From the NCBI GenBank assembly GCA_002710905.1, contig PAJB01000014.1, forward strand, positions 25,264-39,022: a stretch of DNA of 13,759 nucleotides. The letters are read 5' to 3'. This DNA comes from Chloroflexota bacterium. GTDB taxonomy: Bacteria > Chloroflexota > Dehalococcoidia > UBA2979. Below, piece by piece: positions 1-6,740 of this stretch (the first letter of the stretch is position 1; the number at the start of each line of letters is the position of its first letter). The notes below the pieces were generated by a model. That model was given only the letters and a program-made list of their open reading frames with translations. It was not told where the DNA came from and did not search any database. Made by a program: the position numbers and the translations under genes.

Positions 1-1
1 C

Positions 2-313
2 AAAATAAAGGGTAGGATTTTTATCCCTCATAACCATCAGGTAAAAAGATTAAGTAATGGAGATTGGCTAGGTGTTTCAATAGCAAGTATTGATGCACAG
101 CTAGATTACGAACTTGCTAAATGGATGATTATTGAAGGTGCTGAATTAAAAAATACTGGCTCTTATGAACGTTACCAGATAATGCCAAAATCTTTCCCAG
201 ATAATGAGGATATAATAATTAAAAATGATGTTTTTCATCTGGGCTATGCGTTTACATGGTTCAGCTTTTTCGTTATGGGCTTATTTGGAATGATTTACGT
301 CTATCGTCATTAG
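2..313 (+). CDS. SURF1-like cytochrome oxidase assembly protein, C-terminal fragment
   Basis: This reading frame is open from the left edge to TAG at 311-313 and gives 103 residues, so the start lies outside the window. SURF1 proteins are inner-membrane factors that help insert heme a into subunit I of cytochrome c oxidase. They have two membrane helices flanking a large external domain. What is visible fits the C-terminal end: a GRIFIP stretch near the left edge, a WLGVSIASID segment, and then HLGYAFTWF running into a single hydrophobic helix (about residues 79-100) that ends in YVYRH. The H-x-x-YA-x-x-WF pattern just before the last helix is the feature I associate with SURF1. The internal ATG at 125 is not a credible start because the family-like sequence continues upstream of it. 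A different two-helix membrane protein is possible, since the N-terminal half is missing. Confidence 0.7.
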   Translation, partial: KIKGRIFIPHNHQVKRLSNGDWLGVSIASIDAQLDYELAKWMIIEGAELKNTGSYERYQIMPKSFPDNEDIIIKNDVFHLGYAFTWFSFFVMGLFGMIYVYRH

Positions 314-337
314 GAAAATAGCACCTGCCTTAATTTA

Positions 338-367
338 CTGATAAAGTCACTTCAAATATGCTAAAAT
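338..367 (+). promoter_or_regulatory. Candidate promoter for the CoA-transferase gene, possibly leaderless
   Basis: An extended -10 is visible: TG at 359-360, one base, then TAAAAT at 362-367. CTGATA at 338-343 lies 18 bp upstream and matches TTGACA at four of six positions. Transcription would begin about 7 bases after the -10, at or next to the ATG at 374. There is no Shine-Dalgarno sequence before that ATG, so a leaderless mRNA is a reasonable reading. This is motif inspection only. Confidence 0.4.
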
Positions 368-373
368 TACAAC

Positions 374-2830
374 ATGAGTATATTTAAAGGAATCAATGTT
401 TTAGATCTTACTTTAGGCCCTGCAGGAGGCCTAACTTCAATGGTCATGGCTGACTTTGGTGCTAAAGTTATTAAAGTTGAACCTCCTAAAGGCGATCCAT
501 TTAGATCAATGCCTTCTAGTGAAAGTTGGATGCGTGGTAAAAAAAGTCGGGTGATTGATTTAAAGTCTAAAAATGGACAAGCTCAATTAAAAGAATTGAT
601 TTTAAATACAGATATAGTTTTAACAAACAGTAGGCCAATAAAAGCAAAACTACTCAATATAGATGATAAATCCATTAGGAAATTAAATAAAAATATCATT
701 CATTGTTCAATTACTGGATTTGAACGAAAAGGAAATTTGGCAAATATTCCTGGATATGAAGGATTGATAGCTGCTAAATCAGGATACATGATGACTTTTG
801 AAGGAATTGGAAAAGATAAAGCAACAAATCAATATCGTAAAGGGCCAGTGTACTCAGCAGTATTATTAGCAACACATGCAGCTTCTCAAATAGCCTTACA
901 ATCAATTACTGCAGCCTTAATATACAGAGAAAAATCTGGTATAGGTCAGTACATAGAGACAAGCCTTTTGAGAGGCATGATACCTATTGATACTGCTGGT
1001 TTATTTATCGCCCAAATTCGTGAAAGATTAAAGGATAAATTGCCAAAAGCAGTTGATCCTGAATTTGGCATGTTGCCTGCTTTAGGCTATCACCCAATTC
1101 CTACAAAAGATGGTAGATGGATACAATTAGCTGGATTAGTAAGCCATTTGTTTCATGCATTTATAGACGTAGCAGGATTGAATAAGATTTATGAAAATCC
1201 TCAATTTTTAGAACCGAGAGAAATGTCCAATAAGGATAAAGATCAACTAGCCAAGATTATAGCTAAAAGAACAATGGAAAAAAATTCAAACCAATGGATG
1301 AATTTATTCGTTAGAAATGGGAACGTTGCTGCTGAAGAATGGAATAGCACTAATGAAGCAATGAGCCATCCACAAGTCCTATATAATAAAGATGTATGGG
1401 AGTATAAAAGCAAAGAATTAGGTTTAATCAAACAATTAGGACCACTTGCACATTTTAGTAACAATAAAGCAAAACATCCTGGTGCGAAGCCAAAAATTAA
1501 TCAACATAAAGATTACAACTGGCCAAAAAGAAACAACAAAAAATTTAATCCTACTAAGAAAAAAATAAAAAAAGGTCCATTAGACGGTTTAATTTTTTTA
1601 GAGTTTGCATCAATTATAGCAGCTCCCTATGCATGTACAATTCTTGGTGAACTTGGTGCACGTATTATTAAAATTGAACCAATTGAAGGAGACAATTTTC
1701 GTGTAGGAGCAAACCCAGGTACTGGCAAACAGATCAAAGGGCTGGGTGCAATTAAAACAACATCCAATAAAGAAAGTATTTGCATTGATTTAAAATCTGA
1801 AGAGGGAATTAAGATTGCTCATGAGCTTATAAAAAAAGCAGATGGGATGCTTCATAACTACAGACCAGGTGTAACAGACAAGCTAAAGATCAATTATAAA
1901 ACAGTAAAAAAAATAAACTCAAAAATTGTATACGTATCAGCATGGGGTTATGGTAAGTCTGGACCATATTCACATCGACCAACTGCTGCGCCAGGTGTTG
2001 GTGCCGCAATGGGAGGTGCCTTGAAACAATTCGGCGGCACGCTTCCAAAAACTTATAAAAATAATTTATCTAAAAGTATAGAAGCAGCAATAAAAATCTA
2101 TACTGCAAATCCTGGTAGTTCAGATTACAATGCAGCTCATATTATTGCATCAGCAGCAATTATGGGATTATACGCACAACAAAAGAATGGAATTGGACAA
2201 GAAATTGATTGTAATATGCTAGCTGCAAATGCATACGCAAATTTTGATTATTTTATTGATTACAAAACTATCGAACACAAAAATAAAATTGACAAAGAAA
2301 TGGCAGGCATAAGTGCATTATATAGGCTTTACAAAACAAAAAAGGGTTGGGTATTTTTGGCTTGTCAAAATAAAAATGATTGGGCTGACTTTATTAATTA
2401 TATCAATCACAAAAAATTTGACAAAAAAATCAACTACAATCTTCCTGAAAATATAATTGATTTGAAGACAAAACATTCACAAATTTTAGAAAAAATTTTT
2501 CTACTTCAATCAGCAACCAAATGGGAAAAAGAACTATCCAAAAAAAGTATTGGATGTGTTGAAGCAAGCCAATATCTCCCAGGAACTTTTTGGCATCAGG
2601 ATAAACATGTTGCAGAAAATCATTTAACCATCGAAGTTCCTAATCCAATGTGGAAAAAAATTCGTAGACATGCAACATTAGCTAAATTTAGCACATTTTT
2701 GCATAGAGAAGGCGTGCAAATAACAGCTGGGCAAAATACTAAAAAAATTCTAACTGAATTAGGCTATAAAAAAAATATTATCAATGTTTTGCATAAAAAT
2801 AAAATTATTGCAACACACAAAAATAAATGA
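374..2830 (+). CDS. Tandem two-domain CaiB/BaiF (family III) CoA-transferase
   Basis: This is an 818-residue protein made of two consecutive family III CoA-transferase domains, where a usual member has about 400 residues. Such enzymes move CoA between carboxylic acids, or racemise or epimerise acyl-CoAs, in the cytoplasm. Domain 1 (about 1-385) opens with GINVLDLTLGPAGGL and FGAKVIKVEPPKGDPFR and has GIGQYIETSLLRG at 189-201. Domain 2 (401-818) repeats the plan with LDGLIFLEFASIIAAPYA, LGARIIKIEPIEGDNFR and GIGQEIDCNMLAA at 606-618. A lysine-rich linker joins them. Known monomers form interlocked dimers, so one chain may supply both halves. The position of the catalytic Asp (Asp169 of formyl-CoA transferase, within SMQDA) aligns with Arg200 in domain 1 and Ala617 in domain 2, so activity may be altered. 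The ATG at 374 directly precedes the conserved N-terminus and has no ribosome binding site. The substrate cannot be read from the sequence. Confidence 0.88.
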   Translation: MSIFKGINVLDLTLGPAGGLTSMVMADFGAKVIKVEPPKGDPFRSMPSSESWMRGKKSRVIDLKSKNGQAQLKELILNTDIVLTNSRPIKAKLLNIDDKSIRKLNKNIIHCSITGFERKGNLANIPGYEGLIAAKSGYMMTFEGIGKDKATNQYRKGPVYSAVLLATHAASQIALQSITAALIYREKSGIGQYIETSLLRGMIPIDTAGLFIAQIRERLKDKLPKAVDPEFGMLPALGYHPIPTKDGRWIQLAGLVSHLFHAFIDVAGLNKIYENPQFLEPREMSNKDKDQLAKIIAKRTMEKNSNQWMNLFVRNGNVAAEEWNSTNEAMSHPQVLYNKDVWEYKSKELGLIKQLGPLAHFSNNKAKHPGAKPKINQHKDYNWPKRNNKKFNPTKKKIKKGPLDGLIFLEFASIIAAPYACTILGELGARIIKIEPIEGDNFRVGANPGTGKQIKGLGAIKTTSNKESICIDLKSEEGIKIAHELIKKADGMLHNYRPGVTDKLKINYKTVKKINSKIVYVSAWGYGKSGPYSHRPTAAPGVGAAMGGALKQFGGTLPKTYKNNLSKSIEAAIKIYTANPGSSDYNAAHIIASAAIMGLYAQQKNGIGQEIDCNMLAANAYANFDYFIDYKTIEHKNKIDKEMAGISALYRLYKTKKGWVFLACQNKNDWADFINYINHKKFDKKINYNLPENIIDLKTKHSQILEKIFLLQSATKWEKELSKKSIGCVEASQYLPGTFWHQDKHVAENHLTIEVPNPMWKKIRRHATLAKFSTFLHREGVQITAGQNTKKILTELGYKKNIINVLHKNKIIATHKNK

Positions 2831-2853
2831 GGCAAAATGCCTCATTTATTTTT
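2819..2853. terminator. Bidirectional intrinsic terminator between convergent genes
   Basis: A perfect 16-bp inverted repeat (2819-2834 with 2838-2853) encloses a 3-base AAA loop. The core GAGGCA/TGCCTC is flanked by A/T arms, so a U-rich tract follows the core in either direction. It sits between the convergent CoA-transferase and solute-binding protein genes. The CoA-transferase stop codon (2828-2830) lies inside the left arm. Confidence 0.8.
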
Positions 2854-2871
2854 AAAAAACGCATAAAGAAA

Positions 2872-4506
2872 CTAAGACAATGTTGTTTCATGCAAGATAA
2901 GTTGTGGATCTTCTCTGATCTCATAGCTAGGAATAACTGCAGGTCTCCAAGCCATAAATCGACTTGTGTCAACTACAAATAAACCAACTGCATCATCATG
3001 CAACAATTTAACATTCTTTTTGTAAACTTCTGCTCGTGCAGCAGGATCGAATACAGTCAAAGATTCTTCGTAATTTTTGTCAAACTCTGGATTATTATAG
3101 TATTTAGCAGCATTGTTGCTTAAATACCAAGTAAAACAAAAACCAGCATCAAACATGGATGTTGAATGCCATGTATTTGCAAAGATAGGAGTTCGAGGTG
3201 CGCGACCATAAAGGCCATCACGCCAAGTACTGATATCTATTGTCTGAAGCTCCGATTCAACACCAATATTTTCATCTAAGAAACCTGCAACAGCAGTAGC
3301 CATAGGTACAGCTTCGCTATTCAGGGAATGGGTGTCATATTTTTGCTTAAATCCATTTGGCATACCAGCATCTTTCATAAGCTGACGAGCTGCGTCTGGA
3401 TCATATCCGTAGTCCGAAATATTTGGTTCATGACCAAGCACATCAGTTACAGTAGGTTGACCCTTTGCAGATGCGAAGTAACCAGAATAAATTTCCTTAC
3501 CAAGAGCATCAATATCTGTAGCGAGGTTGTATGCCTTACGAACTCGAACATCATTAGTAGGATAACCTTCACTTTGCCAACCACTAATATGATAACCAGC
3601 AGTACCGTACGGCGTACTACTTTCAACTTGTACTCCAGGCATACCTGTAACTCTTTCAACTTCCTGCAAAGGCACTGTATCAATCCAATCAACTTCGCCT
3701 GTTTCAAAGGCAGCTACACGAGTTGTGTGCTCTTTGATAACATTCATTTTCCATGATTTTATGCCTACATTACCTTTCCAAGAAGATGGTGATTCTACTC
3801 CTTCAATCAGAGCATCTTTTACATAGTTAGTAATAAGATACGGACCACTACCTACTGGCCTAATTGCTTGTTCATTAGGACCTTTAGTAGCATCTTCATA
3901 GATATGCTTTGGTTGAATAAAAGCAAGAGACATCCTATTCGCCCATGTAGCATCAGGTTTTTTAGTTCTAAATCTGACAGTTTTATCATCAATAACTTCA
4001 TAGCTTTCAAATGTATTCACTCTTGAAATTAATCGAGATTTATTCTCTGGATTTGCAGCATATTGAATTGTAAAACCAACATCATCAGCTGTCACTTTTT
4101 TACCATCTGACCACTCTGAGTCTCTAAGGTTAAAAACCCATGAACTATCCTTTGGATCTACTTCCCATGAAGTAGCAAGGTATGGTTTTAGATAAGGTCC
4201 ATCTGGACCTTGATAAGTAGTACAAACATTTTCATAACATGCAGCCCATTCAACAGAACGTCTTGATGCCAGATTAGGGTTCATTGTCTCACCCAAGGAT
4301 CCTTTACCAAATGTCAGATGAGTTGCCTTAGGCGCCTTCGGTGCAGCAGAGCTAGCAGCTGGAGCAGAAGAAGATGCTTTATCATCACCATCGTCACTAC
4401 ATCCAATAACTGCTGCTGTTGCAAGACCCAATGTTCCTACAGCACTAGCACGTAAAAAACTACGCCTGTTCATATGACTACTTTTTATATTTTTTAATTT
4501 ATCCAT
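2872..4506 (-). CDS. Tat-exported lipoprotein, family 5 peptide/solute-binding protein of an ABC transporter
   Basis: This 544-residue protein is a DppA/OppA-type (SBP_bac_5) binding protein, which captures peptides, opines or other small solutes outside the membrane for an ABC permease. A twin-arginine signal is plain: NRRSFLRAS at 13-21, a hydrophobic stretch, then the lipobox VIGC with Cys36, so it is exported folded and lipid-anchored. A Ser/Ala/Pro-rich tether follows, and then the mature domain with the family's SWEVDPKDSSWVFNLRD and SDGKKVTADDV blocks near its start. The ATG at 4504-4506 is preferred over the in-frame TTG at 4519-4521 because the strong AGGGGAGG lies between the two. 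No permease or ATPase gene is in the window, so the transporter partners are elsewhere or this is an orphan receptor. The ligand cannot be deduced. It faces the crotonase gene divergently across 216 bp and ends at a shared terminator. Confidence 0.92.
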   Translation of the reverse strand: MDKLKNIKSSHMNRRSFLRASAVGTLGLATAAVIGCSDDGDDKASSSAPAASSAAPKAPKATHLTFGKGSLGETMNPNLASRRSVEWAACYENVCTTYQGPDGPYLKPYLATSWEVDPKDSSWVFNLRDSEWSDGKKVTADDVGFTIQYAANPENKSRLISRVNTFESYEVIDDKTVRFRTKKPDATWANRMSLAFIQPKHIYEDATKGPNEQAIRPVGSGPYLITNYVKDALIEGVESPSSWKGNVGIKSWKMNVIKEHTTRVAAFETGEVDWIDTVPLQEVERVTGMPGVQVESSTPYGTAGYHISGWQSEGYPTNDVRVRKAYNLATDIDALGKEIYSGYFASAKGQPTVTDVLGHEPNISDYGYDPDAARQLMKDAGMPNGFKQKYDTHSLNSEAVPMATAVAGFLDENIGVESELQTIDISTWRDGLYGRAPRTPIFANTWHSTSMFDAGFCFTWYLSNNAAKYYNNPEFDKNYEESLTVFDPAARAEVYKKNVKLLHDDAVGLFVVDTSRFMAWRPAVIPSYEIREDPQLILHETTLS

Positions 4507-4510
4507 ATTG

Positions 4511-4518
4511 CCTCCCCT
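4511..4518 (-). promoter_or_regulatory. Strong Shine-Dalgarno that fixes the binding-protein start
   Basis: On the minus strand AGGGGAGG lies four bases upstream of the ATG at 4504-4506. It is inside the extension that a TTG start at 4521 would translate, which rules that longer start out. Confidence 0.75.
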
Positions 4519-4550
4519 CAATAAAAATATAAGTACATTTAAATAAATGC

Positions 4551-4556
4551 ATTATA
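4551..4556 (-). promoter_or_regulatory. Candidate -10 element for the binding-protein gene
   Basis: The minus strand has a perfect TATAAT here, about 45 bases before the ATG. No good -35 is visible; the hexamer 18 bp upstream is TCTCCT. The gene may need an activator or the element may be chance in A/T-rich DNA. Confidence 0.35.
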
Positions 4557-4595
4557 GATAAATGTTTTAAAATTAGGAGATAAGATACAACCACT

Positions 4596-4611
4596 AGCTA
4601 AATGTTTAGCT
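4596..4611. repeat. Inverted repeat, candidate operator (site 1)
   Basis: AGCTAAA and TTTAGCT form a perfect 7-bp inverted repeat with a 2-bp centre. It lies about 40 bp upstream of the binding-protein -10 and about 50 bp upstream of the crotonase-side -10, in the divergent control region. Size and symmetry suit a dimeric regulator, but no regulator gene is in the window. Confidence 0.4.
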
Positions 4612-4647
4612 TCCTCAGAAAAGTAACCGGATATTTATAACCAAACT

Positions 4648-4663
4648 TAATACATGGGTATTA
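4648..4663. repeat. Inverted repeat overlapping the crotonase promoter (site 2)
   Basis: TAATAC and GTATTA form a 6-bp inverted repeat with a 4-bp centre. Its right arm overlaps the likely -10 of the crotonase gene, so a protein bound here would block transcription. The arms differ from those of the repeat at 4596-4611, so the two need not bind the same protein. Confidence 0.35.
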
Positions 4664-4667
4664 TACT
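4662..4667 (+). promoter_or_regulatory. Candidate -10 element for the crotonase gene
   Basis: TATACT differs from the consensus at one position and would start transcription near 4674, leaving a leader of about 50 bases that includes a run of A at 4675-4684. I see no matching -35 17 bp upstream. The overlap with the inverted repeat at 4648-4663 is the main reason to take it seriously. Confidence 0.3.
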
Positions 4668-4712
4668 AAGATAGAAAAAAAAAATTCAAGCGGATTTAAC
4701 ATAAAATAAATT

Positions 4713-4718
4713 GGAGGT
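4713..4718 (+). promoter_or_regulatory. Strong Shine-Dalgarno that fixes the crotonase start
   Basis: GGAGGT lies 4 bases before the ATG at 4723. An in-frame TTG at 4711 would place this site inside the coding region, so the ATG is the start. Confidence 0.75.
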
Positions 4719-4722
4719 GGCA

Positions 4723-5502
4723 ATGCCATTAGAAATAGAAAATAAAAATCACATCTCAATTGTGACAATCAATAATCCACCTGTGAATGCATTGGCGCGT
4801 GAAGATGTTATGAGCTTGATGGATCATTTTTTGGCTTTAGGAGCAAATGATGGTATTAGAGTTGCAATCTTAACTGGAGCAGGTGAAAAAGCATTTTGTG
4901 CTGGACTAGATTATAAACGCGGCGGTGATCGTGGTGGTGATTACGGGGAATATAAAGATCCGCGAGATAGAGGAGCAGACGGTGGTGCTGCAGATGCAAT
5001 ATGGGACTGCAGGGTGCCAGTCATTGGAGCAATTAATGGGCCTGCTTTAGGTGGAGGATTAGTAATGGCTGCTTGTTGTGATTATCTTATTGGCAGTACA
5101 AAAGCTCAATTTGGCCTCCCGCAAATTTGGATGGGTGGACTTGGTGGTGGAGGGCATGCATTTCGTATTTTCCCACAGGGATTAGCAAGAAGCATGCAAT
5201 ATACTGGTGAGTATATTGATGCACAAAGAGCATATCAAGTTGGCGCATTAAATGAATTAGTAGAGCCAAGTAAATTAATGGACCGCGCTATGGAGGAGGC
5301 TAAGAAATTAGCAACAAAACTACCGGCAGGTACAAAAGCTGCTAAGGAAGCACTTAATCTCATGGAACTTGCAATGCCCGATATAAAAATGGCACATAAA
5401 ATTGAACAACCAGTAATGGCTAGAATGCGTGGTAGCGACGATCAGCAAGAAGCAAGAGCTGCTTGGCTAGAACACAGAGAACCTAAATTTAGTGATGATT
5501 AA
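4723..5502 (+). CDS. Crotonase-fold (enoyl-CoA hydratase/isomerase family) protein with non-canonical active site
   Basis: This 259-residue protein has the normal length for a single-domain crotonase. The family binds acyl-CoA thioesters and stabilises an enolate through an oxyanion hole; members act as hydratases, isomerases, decarboxylases or hydrolases. Oxyanion-hole elements are intact: AFCAGLDY and later GAINGPALGGGL. A Gly/Asp-rich stretch (KRGGDRGGDYGEY onward) sits between them in the variable substrate loop. The two glutamates of true enoyl-CoA hydratases (Glu144 in PEI and Glu164 in AMEMVLTG of the rat enzyme) are replaced: FGLPQIW gives Gln134 and ARSMQYTG gives Ser157. A classical hydration mechanism is therefore unlikely, and a different crotonase reaction is inferred. 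The gene has its own strong ribosome binding site, is divergent from the binding-protein gene and converges on the dehydrogenase gene with a 10-bp gap. Substrate unknown. Confidence 0.88.
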   Translation: MPLEIENKNHISIVTINNPPVNALAREDVMSLMDHFLALGANDGIRVAILTGAGEKAFCAGLDYKRGGDRGGDYGEYKDPRDRGADGGAADAIWDCRVPVIGAINGPALGGGLVMAACCDYLIGSTKAQFGLPQIWMGGLGGGGHAFRIFPQGLARSMQYTGEYIDAQRAYQVGALNELVEPSKLMDRAMEEAKKLATKLPAGTKAAKEALNLMELAMPDIKMAHKIEQPVMARMRGSDDQQEARAAWLEHREPKFSDD

Positions 5503-5512
5503 TATTGATTAG

Positions 5513-6736
5513 TTAGCCTCTTGGCAGACCAAGTCCTCTAGTAGCAATGATATTTCGTTGTATCTCAGATGTACCGCCAGCAATTGTAGCTGAAATATGA
5601 TGCACATGCTTTTGTGTAAATTGTGCATGCATCGGGGAACGAGCATCATAAGGATCCCACAAATTTGCATATAAGCCAAAAGGTTTCATTCCTGTCAAAT
5701 TAAGTCTTTGCGTAAGTTCAGAGTTAAATAATTTGGATGTCGATGCTTCTTGATTAGGTACTAAATCTGCATCCTGCATCGAAATAATTCGTAAGGAAAA
5801 ATTGTAGCCAACTTCACATTCAATAAATCTATCTACAATTTCATTTCTAATGGCAGCAAGTGATGAGTGCCTAGTGTGTTCATGCTCTTTGGTAATAAAT
5901 CGAATCAAAGACTGAATTGTTTTCTTTTTTTCAATAGCTCCAGAAATATTTGAACGTTCATGATCGAGCAAAGTCATTGCTACATACCATCCCCTATTTT
6001 CTTCACCTATCCTGTTCTCAATAGGCGCGCTTACATCTTGATAAAAGGTCTCATTCGTTGCATGTTCCCAGCCCCCACTTATAATTGGTCGAATATCAAT
6101 CCCAGGTTGATTTAGATTTGTATAAACAAATGAAATGCCTCTATGTTTTGGTGCTTCATTATCTGTTCGGACAAGTATAAATATCCAATCAGCTTTATGT
6201 GCAGATGACGTCCATATTTTTTGTCCATTGATTACATAATTATCACCATCTTTAATTGCTTGAGTTTGTAAAGATGCAAGATCAGATCCTGCACCTGGCT
6301 CTGAATAACCCTGTGCCCAAGTTATCTCACCAGATAAAATAGATGGCAACAATTCTTTTTTTTGTTTTTCTGTACCGTGCAAAATAATGGTTGGCCCTAG
6401 CATGTTCACTCCTGGGCCAGCAACTGGTGGCACGCCATGCCATGCAAATTCAGATCGTAAAATAAACTGTTCCATTGGTGTCAGGCCTCCGCCACCATAT
6501 TCTTTTGGCCAGTGTGGGGCCACCCAATCATGTTTAGCCAAAGACGCAACCCATTCTTGCGCAGCATTTTTTGCATCATCACTGCCAACTTTAATGTCAT
6601 ATTGCCAGCCACCAGTATGGCCTTCTGCAATTCTATCTGGTGTTACTTTGGTGTAATATGATGGTATAGAACTATTCAAAAAATCTTTGACTTTATTCCG
6701 AAATTCTGCTTGTTGACTATTGTCTAACCAATCCAT
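5513..6736 (-). CDS. Acyl-CoA dehydrogenase family flavoprotein
   Basis: This 407-residue protein fits the acyl-CoA dehydrogenase family, flavoenzymes that form an alpha-beta double bond in acyl-CoAs and pass electrons to electron-transfer flavoprotein. The N-terminal helical domain contains WVAPHWPKEYGGGG. The middle beta domain has the flavin-binding signature YSEPGAGSDLASL from about 144 and NGQKIWTSS at 170-178. The C-terminus ends with AGGTSEIQRNIIATRGLGLPR. In many members the catalytic base is the Glu of a YEGT motif; here that position is Gly387 (AGGTSEIQ), as in a subgroup common in actinobacterial FadE-type enzymes where the base lies elsewhere or the partner subunit supplies it. 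The ATG lies four bases after the aconitase stop with no Shine-Dalgarno, so it is probably co-transcribed and translationally coupled with aconitase. The acyl substrate cannot be read from the sequence. Confidence 0.93.
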   Translation of the reverse strand: MDWLDNSQQAEFRNKVKDFLNSSIPSYYTKVTPDRIAEGHTGGWQYDIKVGSDDAKNAAQEWVASLAKHDWVAPHWPKEYGGGGLTPMEQFILRSEFAWHGVPPVAGPGVNMLGPTIILHGTEKQKKELLPSILSGEITWAQGYSEPGAGSDLASLQTQAIKDGDNYVINGQKIWTSSAHKADWIFILVRTDNEAPKHRGISFVYTNLNQPGIDIRPIISGGWEHATNETFYQDVSAPIENRIGEENRGWYVAMTLLDHERSNISGAIEKKKTIQSLIRFITKEHEHTRHSSLAAIRNEIVDRFIECEVGYNFSLRIISMQDADLVPNQEASTSKLFNSELTQRLNLTGMKPFGLYANLWDPYDARSPMHAQFTQKHVHHISATIAGGTSEIQRNIIATRGLGLPRG

Positions 6737-6740
6737 TTTA

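Noticed and set aside
3328..3756. Plus-strand open frame of 142 codons across from the solute-binding protein gene
   Set aside because: It lies wholly antisense to a clear family 5 binding protein, has no recognisable domain and no ribosome binding site; its composition is that of a mirrored coding strand.
4507..4521. TTG start extending the binding protein by five residues
   Set aside because: The extension would translate through the AGGGGAGG ribosome binding site; the ATG at 4504-4506 is correctly spaced from it.
5520..5533. CTTGG/CCAAG hairpin at the convergent end of the dehydrogenase gene
   Set aside because: Only five base pairs, inside coding sequence and with no T-run after it; not supportable as a terminator.
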